Part shown: positions 16,530-25,712 of the stretch, in pieces
Numbering within the stretch: the first letter of the stretch is position 1
Layout: each line of letters opens with the position of its first letter
Source: Hyphomicrobiales bacterium
Lineage (GTDB): Bacteria; Pseudomonadota; Alphaproteobacteria; Rhizobiales; Rhizobiaceae
Length of the DNA stretch: 64,000 nucleotides
Direction: 5' to 3'
Assembly (NCBI GenBank): GCA_900469625.1
Contig: UBXV01000033.1
Coordinates: 1 to 64,000 of the forward strand
The notes under the pieces: model-generated
The model's database searches: none
Told to the model about the DNA's origin: nothing
What the model saw: the letters and a program-made list of their open reading frames with translations, nothing else
Translations under genes and position numbers: made by a program

Positions 16530-19500
16530 TCAGTATTCCTTTTCGAAGAAGATGCCGCCCGATGCCGAGCCGTCGCCGGCGGCCGAGCCCTTCAGCTTGA
16601 CGCCCTTGCCGACGTCGAGATTGATCACGGCTTTGCTGGAACCGGAGTCCGATCCCTGTTGCAGCTCGATGTAGGTGCGGTCGTTGAGGTACTTGCCGGC
16701 ACGCACCGAGGCGCCGCCCTTCTCGTCGGTCGTGACGTCGAGGTCGTCGACACCGAGCTTGTTGCGCAGGCCGTCGAGCAGCGAGGTCGAGCCGCCCCCC
16801 GCCAGCTGGCTGACGGCGGACGCCAGCTGGGCGATCTGGAAGGCCGAGAGGTTGGACAGCGATCGGTTGAAGATCAGCTGCGCCAGGATTTCGTCCTGCG
16901 GCAGGGCGGGTGACGAGGAAAAGGTGATCTGCGGATTGTTGGCAAGGCCCGCGACATTGACGGTGATGGTCGTCGCGCCCGCCGTCGAGGTCGCCTTGAG
17001 ATCGAGCGTGGGAACAAGATCGCCGCCAAAGCCGATGGTGCCATCGGTAAAGGTCAGGCGCTTGCCGAGGATTTCGAGCCGCCCGCGGCGCATTTCGAAG
17101 CCGCCCGATATCGTCGGCTGCACAGCGGTGCCGCGGATCGTCAGATCACCTCCGAGCTCGGCATCGATACCACGGCCGCGCACGAAAACCTGGTTGGCGG
17201 TGACGCCGAGATCGAAGGCGATAACGCCACTGGCATTGGCGCCCGCCGGCTTTTCGTCCTTGCGCAAGTCCCTTGCCATCTGCTTGACCTTGGCAGGCGC
17301 GTTCTTGTGCTTGATGTCGATGGCCGACAGCGAAGTCGGCAGTTTTTCGGGAATGGTGATTGCCGCCTTGCGGATCGTCACCTTGCCGCCGAGCGTCGGC
17401 GTGCCGGTCAGCGGTCCCTTCAGCGTCATCTCGCCGGCGAGCTGGGCGTTGAACAGCGTGCCGTCGACATAGCTGGCGTTGTTGAGCCGGATCGTCAGAT
17501 CGGCCGGGAAGCCGGATCCCGGCACCGTGCCGACCGTACCGGTAACATCCACCGAGCCGCCGGTTGCCAGGTTGGCCGATAGCTTGGTGATCGTCGCCTG
17601 CCTGCCGTCGAGCGCCACATTGGCCGTCAGGTTGTTGAGCGCCAGGTTTCGCCGGACGTCGACGAGGCGGCCGCCCGCGGTGGTGATCGTGCCTGCTATC
17701 TGCGGAGCTTTTGCCGCGCCCGATATCGAGAGATCGACGGCTGCCTGGCCTGTCAGTGTGAAGCCCTGCTCCGCCATCAGGTTGGCAATGAGCGCAAAGG
17801 GTACATTGCCGGTGAACTTCATTGAGATCGGCATGTTGCCGGCGATATCGACATTGCCGCCGCCCTTGAAGGCGAGGCCACCGGCGCCCGAAAGTGTGGT
17901 GTCGAGCGTGACGCGGTTGTTGGCGAACTTGCCGTCGGCCGAAATGTCGAAGGCCCCGACGCCGGCGCTGCGCGCTGCCGACAGCGAAGCGCCGGACCAT
18001 TTGAGGTTATAGGCGACGGCGGGTGCCGCCGGCGTGCCACTGACATCGACGGTGCCGCCGATCGTGCCTTCGGCACCGAGATCGGGGACGACAGCGTTGA
18101 CGAGCGCGGCGGGCAGGGCGTTGAGTTTCGCGTTGATCGCGAGCTTTTCTCCAGCGGTGCCGCTGACCGCGATCGTGCCCTTCGATGCCTGGATGGTCAG
18201 GCCGTTCAACCGCACGGTGCCCTTGTCGATGGCGATCACGGTGGGTGCCGCGAGCTTCAGGGCAATCTGCTTCGGCGTTGCGCCGAATGCCGACAGACGG
18301 ATCTCCGTGCGGCCATTCGCGCTCGTCAGATCGCCCTTGGCCGTCAACGGTCCGTCGTCATACTTGCCGTCGATGGCAAAGCCCGTCCTGCCCGCTTCCT
18401 GTGTGAAATCGAGGCTCAAGCCCGAGACCCGGTTTTCACCCTGGGCGATCGTCTCTGCCCGCACGCTGCCCTTGATCGCCAGTGCCGAGAGGTCGGCAAT
18501 GGTGATGTCAGCCACCGGCTTGGCGATCGTCAGGTCGTCGCGCCTGATGCCACTGCCGCCGGCCTTGAGCACGATGGAGGTGATGCCGTTGGTGGTCTTG
18601 ATGGTGGCCGATCCGGCGAGGTCGCCCGAGGCCTTCTGCCCGGCCATGGCGGCAAGCAGGCCAAGATCCGGCAGCTTGAAATCGACGGTGCCATCGGGTT
18701 TGAAGTCGGGCGTGAAGTTGATGGCGCCGTTGAGCGTGTTGTCGCCGATCTTGGCTTCGAGCACGGGGATCGAGGTGCGGCCATCCTTGGAGACCACATC
18801 GGCACGCACGTCGATCGGCTGGCCGTCGAGCGCGCCGGTTGCCGTCAGGCTGGCCTGCGGGCTGCTCTGGTTTGCCGTGGCATCGGCCTTGATGGTGAGG
18901 TCGCTGAGCGTGCGGCCGGCGAGCGTCGCCCCGCTCGAGGACAGCTTCGCCTTGATGCCGAGTTCGGCAAGCGGCCCGGTGACGGCGGCGGTGAAGTCGG
19001 CCTTGCCCTTGGCGTCCGCTAACAGCTTGCCGAGATCCGGCAAAACGCCCTTGAGGTCCGCCGTCAGGTTGCCGCCCGTGAGCGCGACTGAGCCGGCCGC
19101 TTCGATCGTTCCGGATTTGAGCTCGATGTTTTCGACGGTGACGCTGCCGTCGGCGCCGGTCGCCAGGCTGCCGGCAAGCGCGATGGTGCCATCGAATTTC
19201 TCAGCCGCTGCCGGCGGCAGGGCGGCCGGAACGGCAAAGAGCTTGAAGGTCGCGGCAACCGTGTTGGTTTCGCGGGAGAAGGCGCCCTCGACCGTGCCGC
19301 CGACGCCGGGGCTTTCGATCGTGACCGGTTTGAAGGCGATGCTGTCCTTGGCAACGGCGATATCGCCGGCGATCTTCATCGGCGCCTGGACGAGGCGGGC
19401 AAGGTCCGCGTTGTCGAAGCCGGCCTGACCGATCTCGACAGTGGTCTTGATCGGGCCCGTTTGCGTTGCGAGGTTGAAGCCGTCGCTTTCGGCCTGAAGC

Positions 19501-20705
19501 TTGATGGCACCGAGCGCCACGTCCGGCAGGGCGAGCGAGGCGAGATCGGCGGCCATGACCAGCACGGCCGACTGGGCATCGCCGACCAGCGACAGATTGA
19601 CGGCATTGATCAGAGCTCGGGCTTCGCCCTTTTCCAGCGGCCAGCGGAAATCGACCGCGCCACTGGTGCCGGTGAGCCTTGCCTGCAGGTTGTTCTCACC
19701 CTTGCTGTCGAAGGTGCCGAAGGCGCCGAAGGCGAGCGCGCCGGTCGCGACATGACCCTTGTCGACGCGCACCATGCCCTTGCCGTCGAAGGCGGCGGCA
19801 AGATCGATGCTGGTCTCGCCCTCGAACATCGGGCGCAATGCCGGCGGCATCAGCGAGCCGAAGCCGCCGCCGCCGGAAAGCGTCAGCCGATGCATGCCGT
19901 CCGTCGTCTGGACATGGCGGCCGTCGAGCTTGAGGATCTCGGCGCCGTCGAGCGACGCGGTTCCGGTGCCGGCCCAGTCGGAAAGCGGGCCTTCGCCCGT
20001 GACCTTGATGTTGACCGCGGGTTCGCCCGGCAGGCGCAGGAGCTTTGCCAGCACGCCGTTCTGGGGCTCGTTGACGGTGGCCTCGAGTTTCAACTCGTTG
20101 CCCGCAGGATTGAAGACGATGTCGGCGACCGCTCGGGCGTCGGGCCGGTCGCGCTGCGCCGCGGTGATCGCAAGCGCGATGCTCTCGTTGGTGGCGTTGA
20201 CCTTGCCGGTTGCGGTCAGGAACTGGTCTTCGCCGGCGATCGCCTTGCCGATGACGATTTCCTTGAGGTCAATGGCGTCGATCTTGACGTCGACCGGTAG
20301 CGCGAAGGTCGAGCGCACTTCCTTGGTTTCGGTCGATGGCACAGGCAGGCGCTCGACGCGGATCGAGCCCGCCGAAATCGCCGCGGCGTCGAAGCGGAAC
20401 GAGAGGAGGGCCGCGGGCGACCAGGCGAGCTGAAGGTCGCGAACCTCCGTATAGATACCCTCGCCATCAAACAGCGTCACGCTGCCGGCGGTGAACTGTC
20501 CGGTCAGCAAGGGGCTCGGGTCGGAGATCCGCACGATCTGGTCCGGCGTTGCCGCATACTTCTCGATCGCCCAGGCGACCAGACGGGCGCCGGGTGTGGT
20601 GAAGCCCACGAAGGCGACGAGAAGAAGGGCTGCGACCGCAAGAACGCCAAGCACATAAAGGCAATAGCGCAGCGTCGCGCGAAGAAAGCGGACGACGTGA
20701 TTCAT
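16530..20705 (-). CDS. tamB: Translocation and assembly module inner-membrane subunit TamB
   Basis: The protein has 1391 residues. An N-terminal signal anchor (YVLGVLAVAALLLVAFVGF, about residues 18-36) holds it in the inner membrane; the rest is a very long repetitive beta structure rich in Gly, Ala, Thr and Asp, spanning the periplasm. The last ~350 residues match the TamB/DUF490 domain (TISGGFEMRRGRLEILGKR, then AQLIFNRSLSNLSAFQIAQL). With TamA it helps insert outer-membrane proteins and is now also linked to phospholipid movement to the outer membrane. It follows tamA by 113 bases on the same strand. Confidence 0.93.
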   Translation of the reverse strand: MNHVVRFLRATLRYCLYVLGVLAVAALLLVAFVGFTTPGARLVAWAIEKYAATPDQIVRISDPSPLLTGQFTAGSVTLFDGEGIYTEVRDLQLAWSPAALLSFRFDAAAISAGSIRVERLPVPSTETKEVRSTFALPVDVKIDAIDLKEIVIGKAIAGEDQFLTATGKVNATNESIALAITAAQRDRPDARAVADIVFNPAGNELKLEATVNEPQNGVLAKLLRLPGEPAVNIKVTGEGPLSDWAGTGTASLDGAEILKLDGRHVQTTDGMHRLTLSGGGGFGSLMPPALRPMFEGETSIDLAAAFDGKGMVRVDKGHVATGALAFGAFGTFDSKGENNLQARLTGTSGAVDFRWPLEKGEARALINAVNLSLVGDAQSAVLVMAADLASLALPDVALGAIKLQAESDGFNLATQTGPIKTTVEIGQAGFDNADLARLVQAPMKIAGDIAVAKDSIAFKPVTIESPGVGGTVEGAFSRETNTVAATFKLFAVPAALPPAAAEKFDGTIALAGSLATGADGSVTVENIELKSGTIEAAGSVALTGGNLTADLKGVLPDLGKLLADAKGKADFTAAVTGPLAELGIKAKLSSSGATLAGRTLSDLTIKADATANQSSPQASLTATGALDGQPIDVRADVVSKDGRTSIPVLEAKIGDNTLNGAINFTPDFKPDGTVDFKLPDLGLLAAMAGQKASGDLAGSATIKTTNGITSIVLKAGGSGIRRDDLTIAKPVADITIADLSALAIKGSVRAETIAQGENRVSGLSLDFTQEAGRTGFAIDGKYDDGPLTAKGDLTSANGRTEIRLSAFGATPKQIALKLAAPTVIAIDKGTVRLNGLTIQASKGTIAVSGTAGEKLAINAKLNALPAALVNAVVPDLGAEGTIGGTVDVSGTPAAPAVAYNLKWSGASLSAARSAGVGAFDISADGKFANNRVTLDTTLSGAGGLAFKGGGNVDIAGNMPISMKFTGNVPFALIANLMAEQGFTLTGQAAVDLSISGAAKAPQIAGTITTAGGRLVDVRRNLALNNLTANVALDGRQATITKLSANLATGGSVDVTGTVGTVPGSGFPADLTIRLNNASYVDGTLFNAQLAGEMTLKGPLTGTPTLGGKVTIRKAAITIPEKLPTSLSAIDIKHKNAPAKVKQMARDLRKDEKPAGANASGVIAFDLGVTANQVFVRGRGIDAELGGDLTIRGTAVQPTISGGFEMRRGRLEILGKRLTFTDGTIGFGGDLVPTLDLKATSTAGATTITVNVAGLANNPQITFSSSPALPQDEILAQLIFNRSLSNLSAFQIAQLASAVSQLAGGGSTSLLDGLRNKLGVDDLDVTTDEKGGASVRAGKYLNDRTYIELQQGSDSGSSKAVINLDVGKGVKLKGSAAGDGSASGGIFFEKEY

Positions 20706-20818
20706 GATCTACCCATAACGCAACTTGCGCCGCTGCGGAATCTTTGCAGACAGAAACTGCGCGCGCTCAGGCGAAATTTACCGGTGAAAGCGCAAAATGC
20801 GGCGCAAATCGTTGCGGA

Positions 20819-22744
20819 TCAGAAGGATTGGCCGATACCGGCATAGATGCCGTAGCTGGTGCCACCGGGATATTTATTGAGCGGCATGGCCACATCGAGG
20901 CGGATCGGGCCGAACGGGGTCTGGTAGCGAAGGCCGATGCCGGCGCCGGCGCGAATGTCGGAGAAGTCGGGCGTGGTGCTCGACGATACCGTGCCGGCGT
21001 CGATGAAGGGGACGATGCCGATCGTATCGGTGATGCCGATGCGCGCCTCCAGCGATGCATTGACGTAGGAGCGCCCGCCGGTGAGGTCGTTGCTGGCGTT
21101 GCGTGGGCTGATCTCCTGATAGGAGTAGCCGCGCACGGAACCGCCGCCGCCGAGATAGAAGCGGCGGTTGGCTGGGATGTCGGCAAGGCCGTCACCGCCG
21201 ACCAGAACGCCAGCGCCGATCTTGCCGGCAAGCACGAAACGCTTTTCGTCGCCAAGCGCGTGGTAGCCGGATGCGGTTGCCTCGAAGGACGAGAAGAACG
21301 TCTGGCCCTTGATCTCGTAGCTCGGCTTGGCGCTGATCAGCGCTCGATAACCCTCGGTCGCGTTCAGCTTGTCGTCGCGGGTGTCGCGGACATATTCGAG
21401 CGGGATCGCGGCCGTGAGGTAGGAGTTGGAGCCAAAGGCGTCGTCGACATTCGCCCAGCTGAGTTCGCCGCCGCCCGAGACAGTGTCGGTCGGAGACAGC
21501 TCGAATGTCGCGCCGGCCGCACCGGTCAGGATCTTGGCGCGATAGGCGTCGGGATCCTGGATATTGGCCTTGAGGCTTGCGGTAAAGGTCGAGGCCGGGC
21601 CAAAGGCGCCGGGCTTGGCAAACAGGATGCCTGCGGAATAATCGAGCTTGTCCAGCTCCTGCGTCTCGCCGATGCGGTCGATCGAGCCTTCAACGCGCAG
21701 CGATTCCGCCCGTCCGAACAGGTTGCGGTGCCCCCAATAGCCCGAAAGACCGAGGCCGTCCGTGGTCGAGACCTGGGCGCCAAAGCCGAAATACTTGTGC
21801 TTGCCTTCCGATACCTCGATCTTCATCGGGATCGACCCATCGGGCGCCAGCGTGCTGGCTTCCTTGATGGTGACGCTCGAAAACACGCCGAGCTGGCGTA
21901 GCCGCTCGGAAGCCCTGCGGATATCCTCGGGCGAATAGGGGCGGCCCTCGTTGAGCCTGGAGAAATCGCGAACGAAGCCGGGATCGACGGTCTTGGTTCC
22001 TGAAACGCTGACTTCGCCGACGGGTGCCACGGGACCGCTTTCAGCCGATATCACCACGTCGACGGTCGAATCCGCGTGGTCGGCAACGACGCTGCGCTCG
22101 GTCAGCTTGGCAAGCGGCCGTCCCTGCTCGCGCAGATCGTCGACGACCTTTTCGCCCGCTTTGATGATCCGCGTCGAATCCGCCCTGGTCCCGAGTGCCA
22201 GATCGTAATCGGCGGGATTGAGGCCGGCGGCATCGCCTTCGAACTTGACCGAACCGAGCGTGAAGGTGGGGCCCGGTGTCACATTGACCGTTACGGGGAT
22301 GGCCTTGCCGTCGGGGAAGGACGGATCGGGTGGCAAGCTGTCGATATCCTGGCCGTTGACACGGATTGCGACGGTGCCGCCGTAGCGGGCCTTCTCGTAG
22401 AGCGCGGCCAGCAGGCGGTCGCGGTCATCGCGGGCGCGGATCGTCAGGCCGAGATCACCGGAAACAGGCTTTTCCTGCCCCTGAAACAGCTGTGAGCTGT
22501 TTTCCAGCGCCTCCTTCAGTTCCTTGTCGTCGGTGCCGGCGTCGAAGGTGAGAGTGTAATTGACGGGGTCGATGACCTGCGCTTCGTCCTCGTCGCCCTC
22601 GAAGAACTTCATGCCGAAGATCTTGAACGCATAGGCCTTGCCGGCAGACATAGGGCCGAGCGCGCACGAGGCGGCAACTGCGAGCGCAGTCGCTGCCTTC
22701 CAATACGCAATACTCGACCGTGGTGGGGACATTCGCTTCCGCAT
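20819..22744 (-). CDS. tamA: Translocation and assembly module outer-membrane subunit TamA
   Basis: The protein has 641 residues of the Omp85 family. An N-terminal signal peptide ends near GKAYA (about residue 39). POTRA domains cover roughly residues 60-330, and the C-terminal half is the beta-barrel. The barrel carries the Omp85 landmark VRGYSYQEISPRN, and the last strand ends in GIYAGIGQSF with the terminal Phe used in barrel assembly. It is the first gene of a tamA-tamB pair. Confidence 0.93.
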   Translation of the reverse strand: MRKRMSPPRSSIAYWKAATALAVAASCALGPMSAGKAYAFKIFGMKFFEGDEDEAQVIDPVNYTLTFDAGTDDKELKEALENSSQLFQGQEKPVSGDLGLTIRARDDRDRLLAALYEKARYGGTVAIRVNGQDIDSLPPDPSFPDGKAIPVTVNVTPGPTFTLGSVKFEGDAAGLNPADYDLALGTRADSTRIIKAGEKVVDDLREQGRPLAKLTERSVVADHADSTVDVVISAESGPVAPVGEVSVSGTKTVDPGFVRDFSRLNEGRPYSPEDIRRASERLRQLGVFSSVTIKEASTLAPDGSIPMKIEVSEGKHKYFGFGAQVSTTDGLGLSGYWGHRNLFGRAESLRVEGSIDRIGETQELDKLDYSAGILFAKPGAFGPASTFTASLKANIQDPDAYRAKILTGAAGATFELSPTDTVSGGGELSWANVDDAFGSNSYLTAAIPLEYVRDTRDDKLNATEGYRALISAKPSYEIKGQTFFSSFEATASGYHALGDEKRFVLAGKIGAGVLVGGDGLADIPANRRFYLGGGGSVRGYSYQEISPRNASNDLTGGRSYVNASLEARIGITDTIGIVPFIDAGTVSSSTTPDFSDIRAGAGIGLRYQTPFGPIRLDVAMPLNKYPGGTSYGIYAGIGQSF

Positions 22745-23003
22745 CCCGTCTTAAGGCGACCCAATACAAACTGCCTTCTATGCGGCGGGGGTCACTATTG
22801 CATGCCTAAGGTTTTCCATCTGTTAACGATGACGGCCGCCCGCATCCACCCCCAAGGCCCGGAATCCGGGTCGATTTCCTGGAAAAAGAGCCTGAATGTT
22901 GTCATCGCAGCACAAAAACGATGTGCCGCGGCCACAGTGTCGCCGGCGACGGGCTGCTCAGGCACGTCGTTTCCTGGGCGGCGCGTGGCCGGCTCGAGGC
23001 GGG

Positions 23004-24233
23004 TCAGGCCGGCTCCGGCAACGACCTCAACCGGGGGACCTGCGAGGCGATGATCACCAGGAACTGGATGAGGAAACCCGTTGTTGCGACCAGGAGGCAG
23101 GCGTCCACGCCATAGCGCGTGGCAACGATCGCGCCGAGCGCCGCGCCGATCGGCCTGGCGCCGAAGGTCGCCGTGGTGATGAAGGCAGAGACCCGTCCGA
23201 GCATCGCGTTCGGGGTGATCGCTTGGCGGAGCGTCAGCGTTGCGATCGACCAGAGAACCGGCCCGGCGCCGAAGAGGAAGAAGCTCAAGCCTGCCAATGC
23301 GCCGGATGGGAACCAGACGGTCAGCAGCATCACCAGGGCTGCGAGCAGGCCGCCAAGCGGGCCGAGCGTGATCAGCACGCCAAACGGCAGACGGCGGGCG
23401 AGGGCAGGCGCGGCATAGGCGCCGATCGTCATGCCGGCGCCATAGATGCCGAGTGTGATGCCGACGCCGGTCGCGGTCATTTCGAGCGAGGTGATGGCAT
23501 AGGCGACATAGACCGCCTGCAGCACGAACCAGGCGATGTTGAAGACGATCGCGGTGACGAGGATCGGCCGCAGGAGCGCATGGCCGGTGAGAAACCGTGC
23601 GCCCTCTATGAGGTCATGCAGCAGGTTTCGCCGTGGTCGAGGCTCGGTTTTCTCTTCGCTGATACCGGCAAGCAGCACGACGGCGAGAAGGGAGAGCGTG
23701 GTGGCGGCGACATAGGCAAGTGACGCGCCGGTCCAGGCAACGATCGCCCCGCCGATCGCCGGCCCGCCGGAATAGGCGAGGCTGCGGGCCAACTCCAGCC
23801 AGCGATTGGCATCGGCGAGCTGCGCCCGCGGCACGATCGCCGGGATCAGCGCCGGCGCGGCAACGCTGTAGCAGACGGTTCCGATCGCGCCGACAAAGCC
23901 CATGACCGCCAGAAGCGGCAGGGTGACATAGCCGGCGACGAGCAGCAGCAGGGTGGCGGCGAGCGACACGGCACGCAGCATTTCCGAGGCGACCATGAGG
24001 GAGCGCCTTGAGGCGCGGTCGACGAGCAGGCCGGCGGGAATGGACAGAAGCAGGAACGGCAGCGTCTGCATCATCTGCAGCCAGCCGGTTTCGGCAGGGC
24101 CTGCCGAAAGCAGGAGAACGGCGGCGAGCGGTGCTGCCGCCAGCGCGATCTGCTCGGAAAACTGGGCGAAGAGGTTGGACCAGGCGATCCGCTTGAACGC
24201 GGGCGGCAGGGCGATGGCTGGTGGTCTCGGCAT
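23004..24233 (-). CDS. MFS transporter, EntS/MFS_3-like exporter
   Basis: The protein has 409 residues with about twelve hydrophobic helices in two halves. The loop between helices 2 and 3 reads GLLVDRASRRSLMVASEMLR, the MFS signature of the MFS_3 (EntS-like) group. Members export siderophores or drugs, but substrate cannot be read from the sequence. The gene stands alone: tamA lies upstream in genome order with 259 bases between, and a terminator separates it from the lipoprotein gene. Confidence 0.8.
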   Translation of the reverse strand: MPRPPAIALPPAFKRIAWSNLFAQFSEQIALAAAPLAAVLLLSAGPAETGWLQMMQTLPFLLLSIPAGLLVDRASRRSLMVASEMLRAVSLAATLLLLVAGYVTLPLLAVMGFVGAIGTVCYSVAAPALIPAIVPRAQLADANRWLELARSLAYSGGPAIGGAIVAWTGASLAYVAATTLSLLAVVLLAGISEEKTEPRPRRNLLHDLIEGARFLTGHALLRPILVTAIVFNIAWFVLQAVYVAYAITSLEMTATGVGITLGIYGAGMTIGAYAAPALARRLPFGVLITLGPLGGLLAALVMLLTVWFPSGALAGLSFFLFGAGPVLWSIATLTLRQAITPNAMLGRVSAFITTATFGARPIGAALGAIVATRYGVDACLLVATTGFLIQFLVIIASQVPRLRSLPEPA

Positions 24234-24355
24234 GGAAAGGTCCTCGAACGGGCTGTTTCGAGAAACCTGACAGTGTTACGGCGCTGCAAGCCACCCGGTT
24301 CCTGCGCCATCGAAGACGCGGGCCGGCCGGATCGGCCAAGCGGTCGGAAAAAACG

Positions 24356-24385
24356 AAAAACCCCTCACGGCGATGCCATGAGGGG
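24356..24385 (-). terminator. Rho-independent terminator of the glycine-zipper lipoprotein gene
   Basis: CCCCTCA pairs with TGAGGGG around an 11-base loop, with TTTTTCG following on the minus strand. It lies 67 bases past the lipoprotein stop. Confidence 0.85.
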
Positions 24386-24452
24386 TGATGTCCCGTCCGG
24401 TCCGCCATGCGGGGCCGGACGTTCTGTCGATGCGATCGACCGAGCCTGCGGC

Positions 24453-24710
24453 TTAGCGCGGGCAGGAGTCGATGTAGCGGCGGCCGTAGCGGTCGCGGTA
24501 GTAGCACTGGCCGGGCTGTTCGGTGACATTGCCGATGACCGCGCCGGAAACGCCGCCGATGGCAGCGCCGACAGCCGCGCCACGGACGTCGCCGGTGATC
24601 GCGCCGCCGATGATTGCTCCCGAGACGGCGCCGATACCGGCACCCTTTTCAGTCTGGGTGCAGCTCGCAACCGACAGCGCAACCAGCACAAGTGCGATGG
24701 CTTTCTTCAT
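24453..24710 (-). CDS. Small glycine-zipper outer-membrane lipoprotein
   Basis: The protein has 85 residues. The signal peptide ends in a lipobox LSVASC, so the mature protein should start at the lipidated Cys17. The middle is a glycine-zipper repeat (GAGIGAVSGAIIGGAITG, then GAAVGAAIGGVSGAVIG), resembling 17-kDa antigen/SlyB-like proteins that sit in the outer membrane. The C-terminal part is rich in Tyr and Arg with two Cys. AGAGAA-type bases precede the start. It is monocistronic. Its exact role is unknown. Confidence 0.85.
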   Translation of the reverse strand: MKKAIALVLVALSVASCTQTEKGAGIGAVSGAIIGGAITGDVRGAAVGAAIGGVSGAVIGNVTEQPGQCYYRDRYGRRYIDSCPR

Positions 24711-25140
24711 TGTTCTCTCCGATCTCTACGGATCTCAGCCTGTCGCCTCGTCCGTCCCTTGAGTGATTGGCAAAAAGACGGATGTCTTTCTCCACCTGAA
24801 CTTGCAATTTCAGAAAATAAACCGGCCGCTGTGAATGTCTACAGGAGGTCCGGCGGATTCTCTTCGCCGCCAACATAATGATATCGTTCCTGAACGGGAC
24901 ATGAAGGCGTCATTCCGGCAAACGCAACCATCACGCAAATTTTTTATCGCGGCCGGCGTCCGGGCGGTTGCGACATTCCAAAAAAAGACAATGATACAGA
25001 CAAGCCACGAGCGTTCCCGGAGGAGCGGGTCTCGCGGCGAAGGGCATCGATAGCAGTTGGCGCGTTCTGGAAGTCGCGTGAACAGATCATCACCCGGCTC
25101 TGCGCGCCCGTGTTGGCATTGACCCACCCGGAGGAGCGAA
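24711..25140. other. Intergenic region between lipoprotein and coxS
   Basis: I see no gene. It must contain the divergent promoters of the lipoprotein gene and the cox operon. The stretch 24890-25000 is less GC-rich than the surroundings. Short open frames here have no ribosome site or recognisable product. Confidence 0.4.
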
Positions 25141-25629
25141 ATGGCGAAAATTACAATGACGGTCAACGGCCGTCAGGTGAGCGGTCAGTGCGATGACCGA
25201 ACGCTGCTGGTGCATTTCATTCGCGAGAACCTTGGACTGACCGGCACCCATGTCGGCTGCGACACGTCGCAATGCGGCGCCTGCGTCGTCCACATGGACG
25301 GGCGGTCGATCAAGAGCTGTTCCACCCTCGCCGCGCAGGCGGCGGGCGCTGACATCACCACCATCGAGGGCCTGGCTGCGAACGGCGAGCTGCATCCGGT
25401 GCAGGCGGCTTTCAAGGCCAATCACGGCCTGCAATGCGGCTTCTGCACGCCGGGCATGGTGATGACCGCCGTCGACATGATCCGTCGGCATGGCGGACAA
25501 CTCGACGAGGCGACCGTACGCGCCGAGCTCGAAGGCAATATCTGTCGATGCACCGGCTACCACAACATCGTCAAGTCGATCCTCGCCGCAGCCGCTGAAA
25601 TGGGCGGGGCCCGCGTCGCTGCCGAATGA
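25141..25629 (+). CDS. coxS: CO-dehydrogenase-type small subunit, [2Fe-2S] (CoxS)
   Basis: The protein has 162 residues of the xanthine oxidase family iron-sulfur subunit. Two [2Fe-2S] clusters are set out by Cys40, Cys45, Cys48, Cys60 and by Cys99, Cys102, Cys135, Cys137. It carries electrons from the molybdenum centre of the large subunit to FAD in the medium subunit. GGAGGAG precedes the ATG. It is the first gene of an S-L-M operon. Confidence 0.93.
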   Translation: MAKITMTVNGRQVSGQCDDRTLLVHFIRENLGLTGTHVGCDTSQCGACVVHMDGRSIKSCSTLAAQAAGADITTIEGLAANGELHPVQAAFKANHGLQCGFCTPGMVMTAVDMIRRHGGQLDEATVRAELEGNICRCTGYHNIVKSILAAAAEMGGARVAAE

Positions 25630-25712
25630 CATCCGGTCCGCGGCGATGAGTTTGCGCCGCGATCACGTTTCACCGCAGGACTTTCGCTGGATATCTCGGG
25701 AGGAGATCGGCA

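Noticed and set aside
24300-24360. CRISPR-like or tandem repeats anywhere in the window
   Set aside because: I found only dispersed palindromes and terminators, with no regularly spaced direct repeats.
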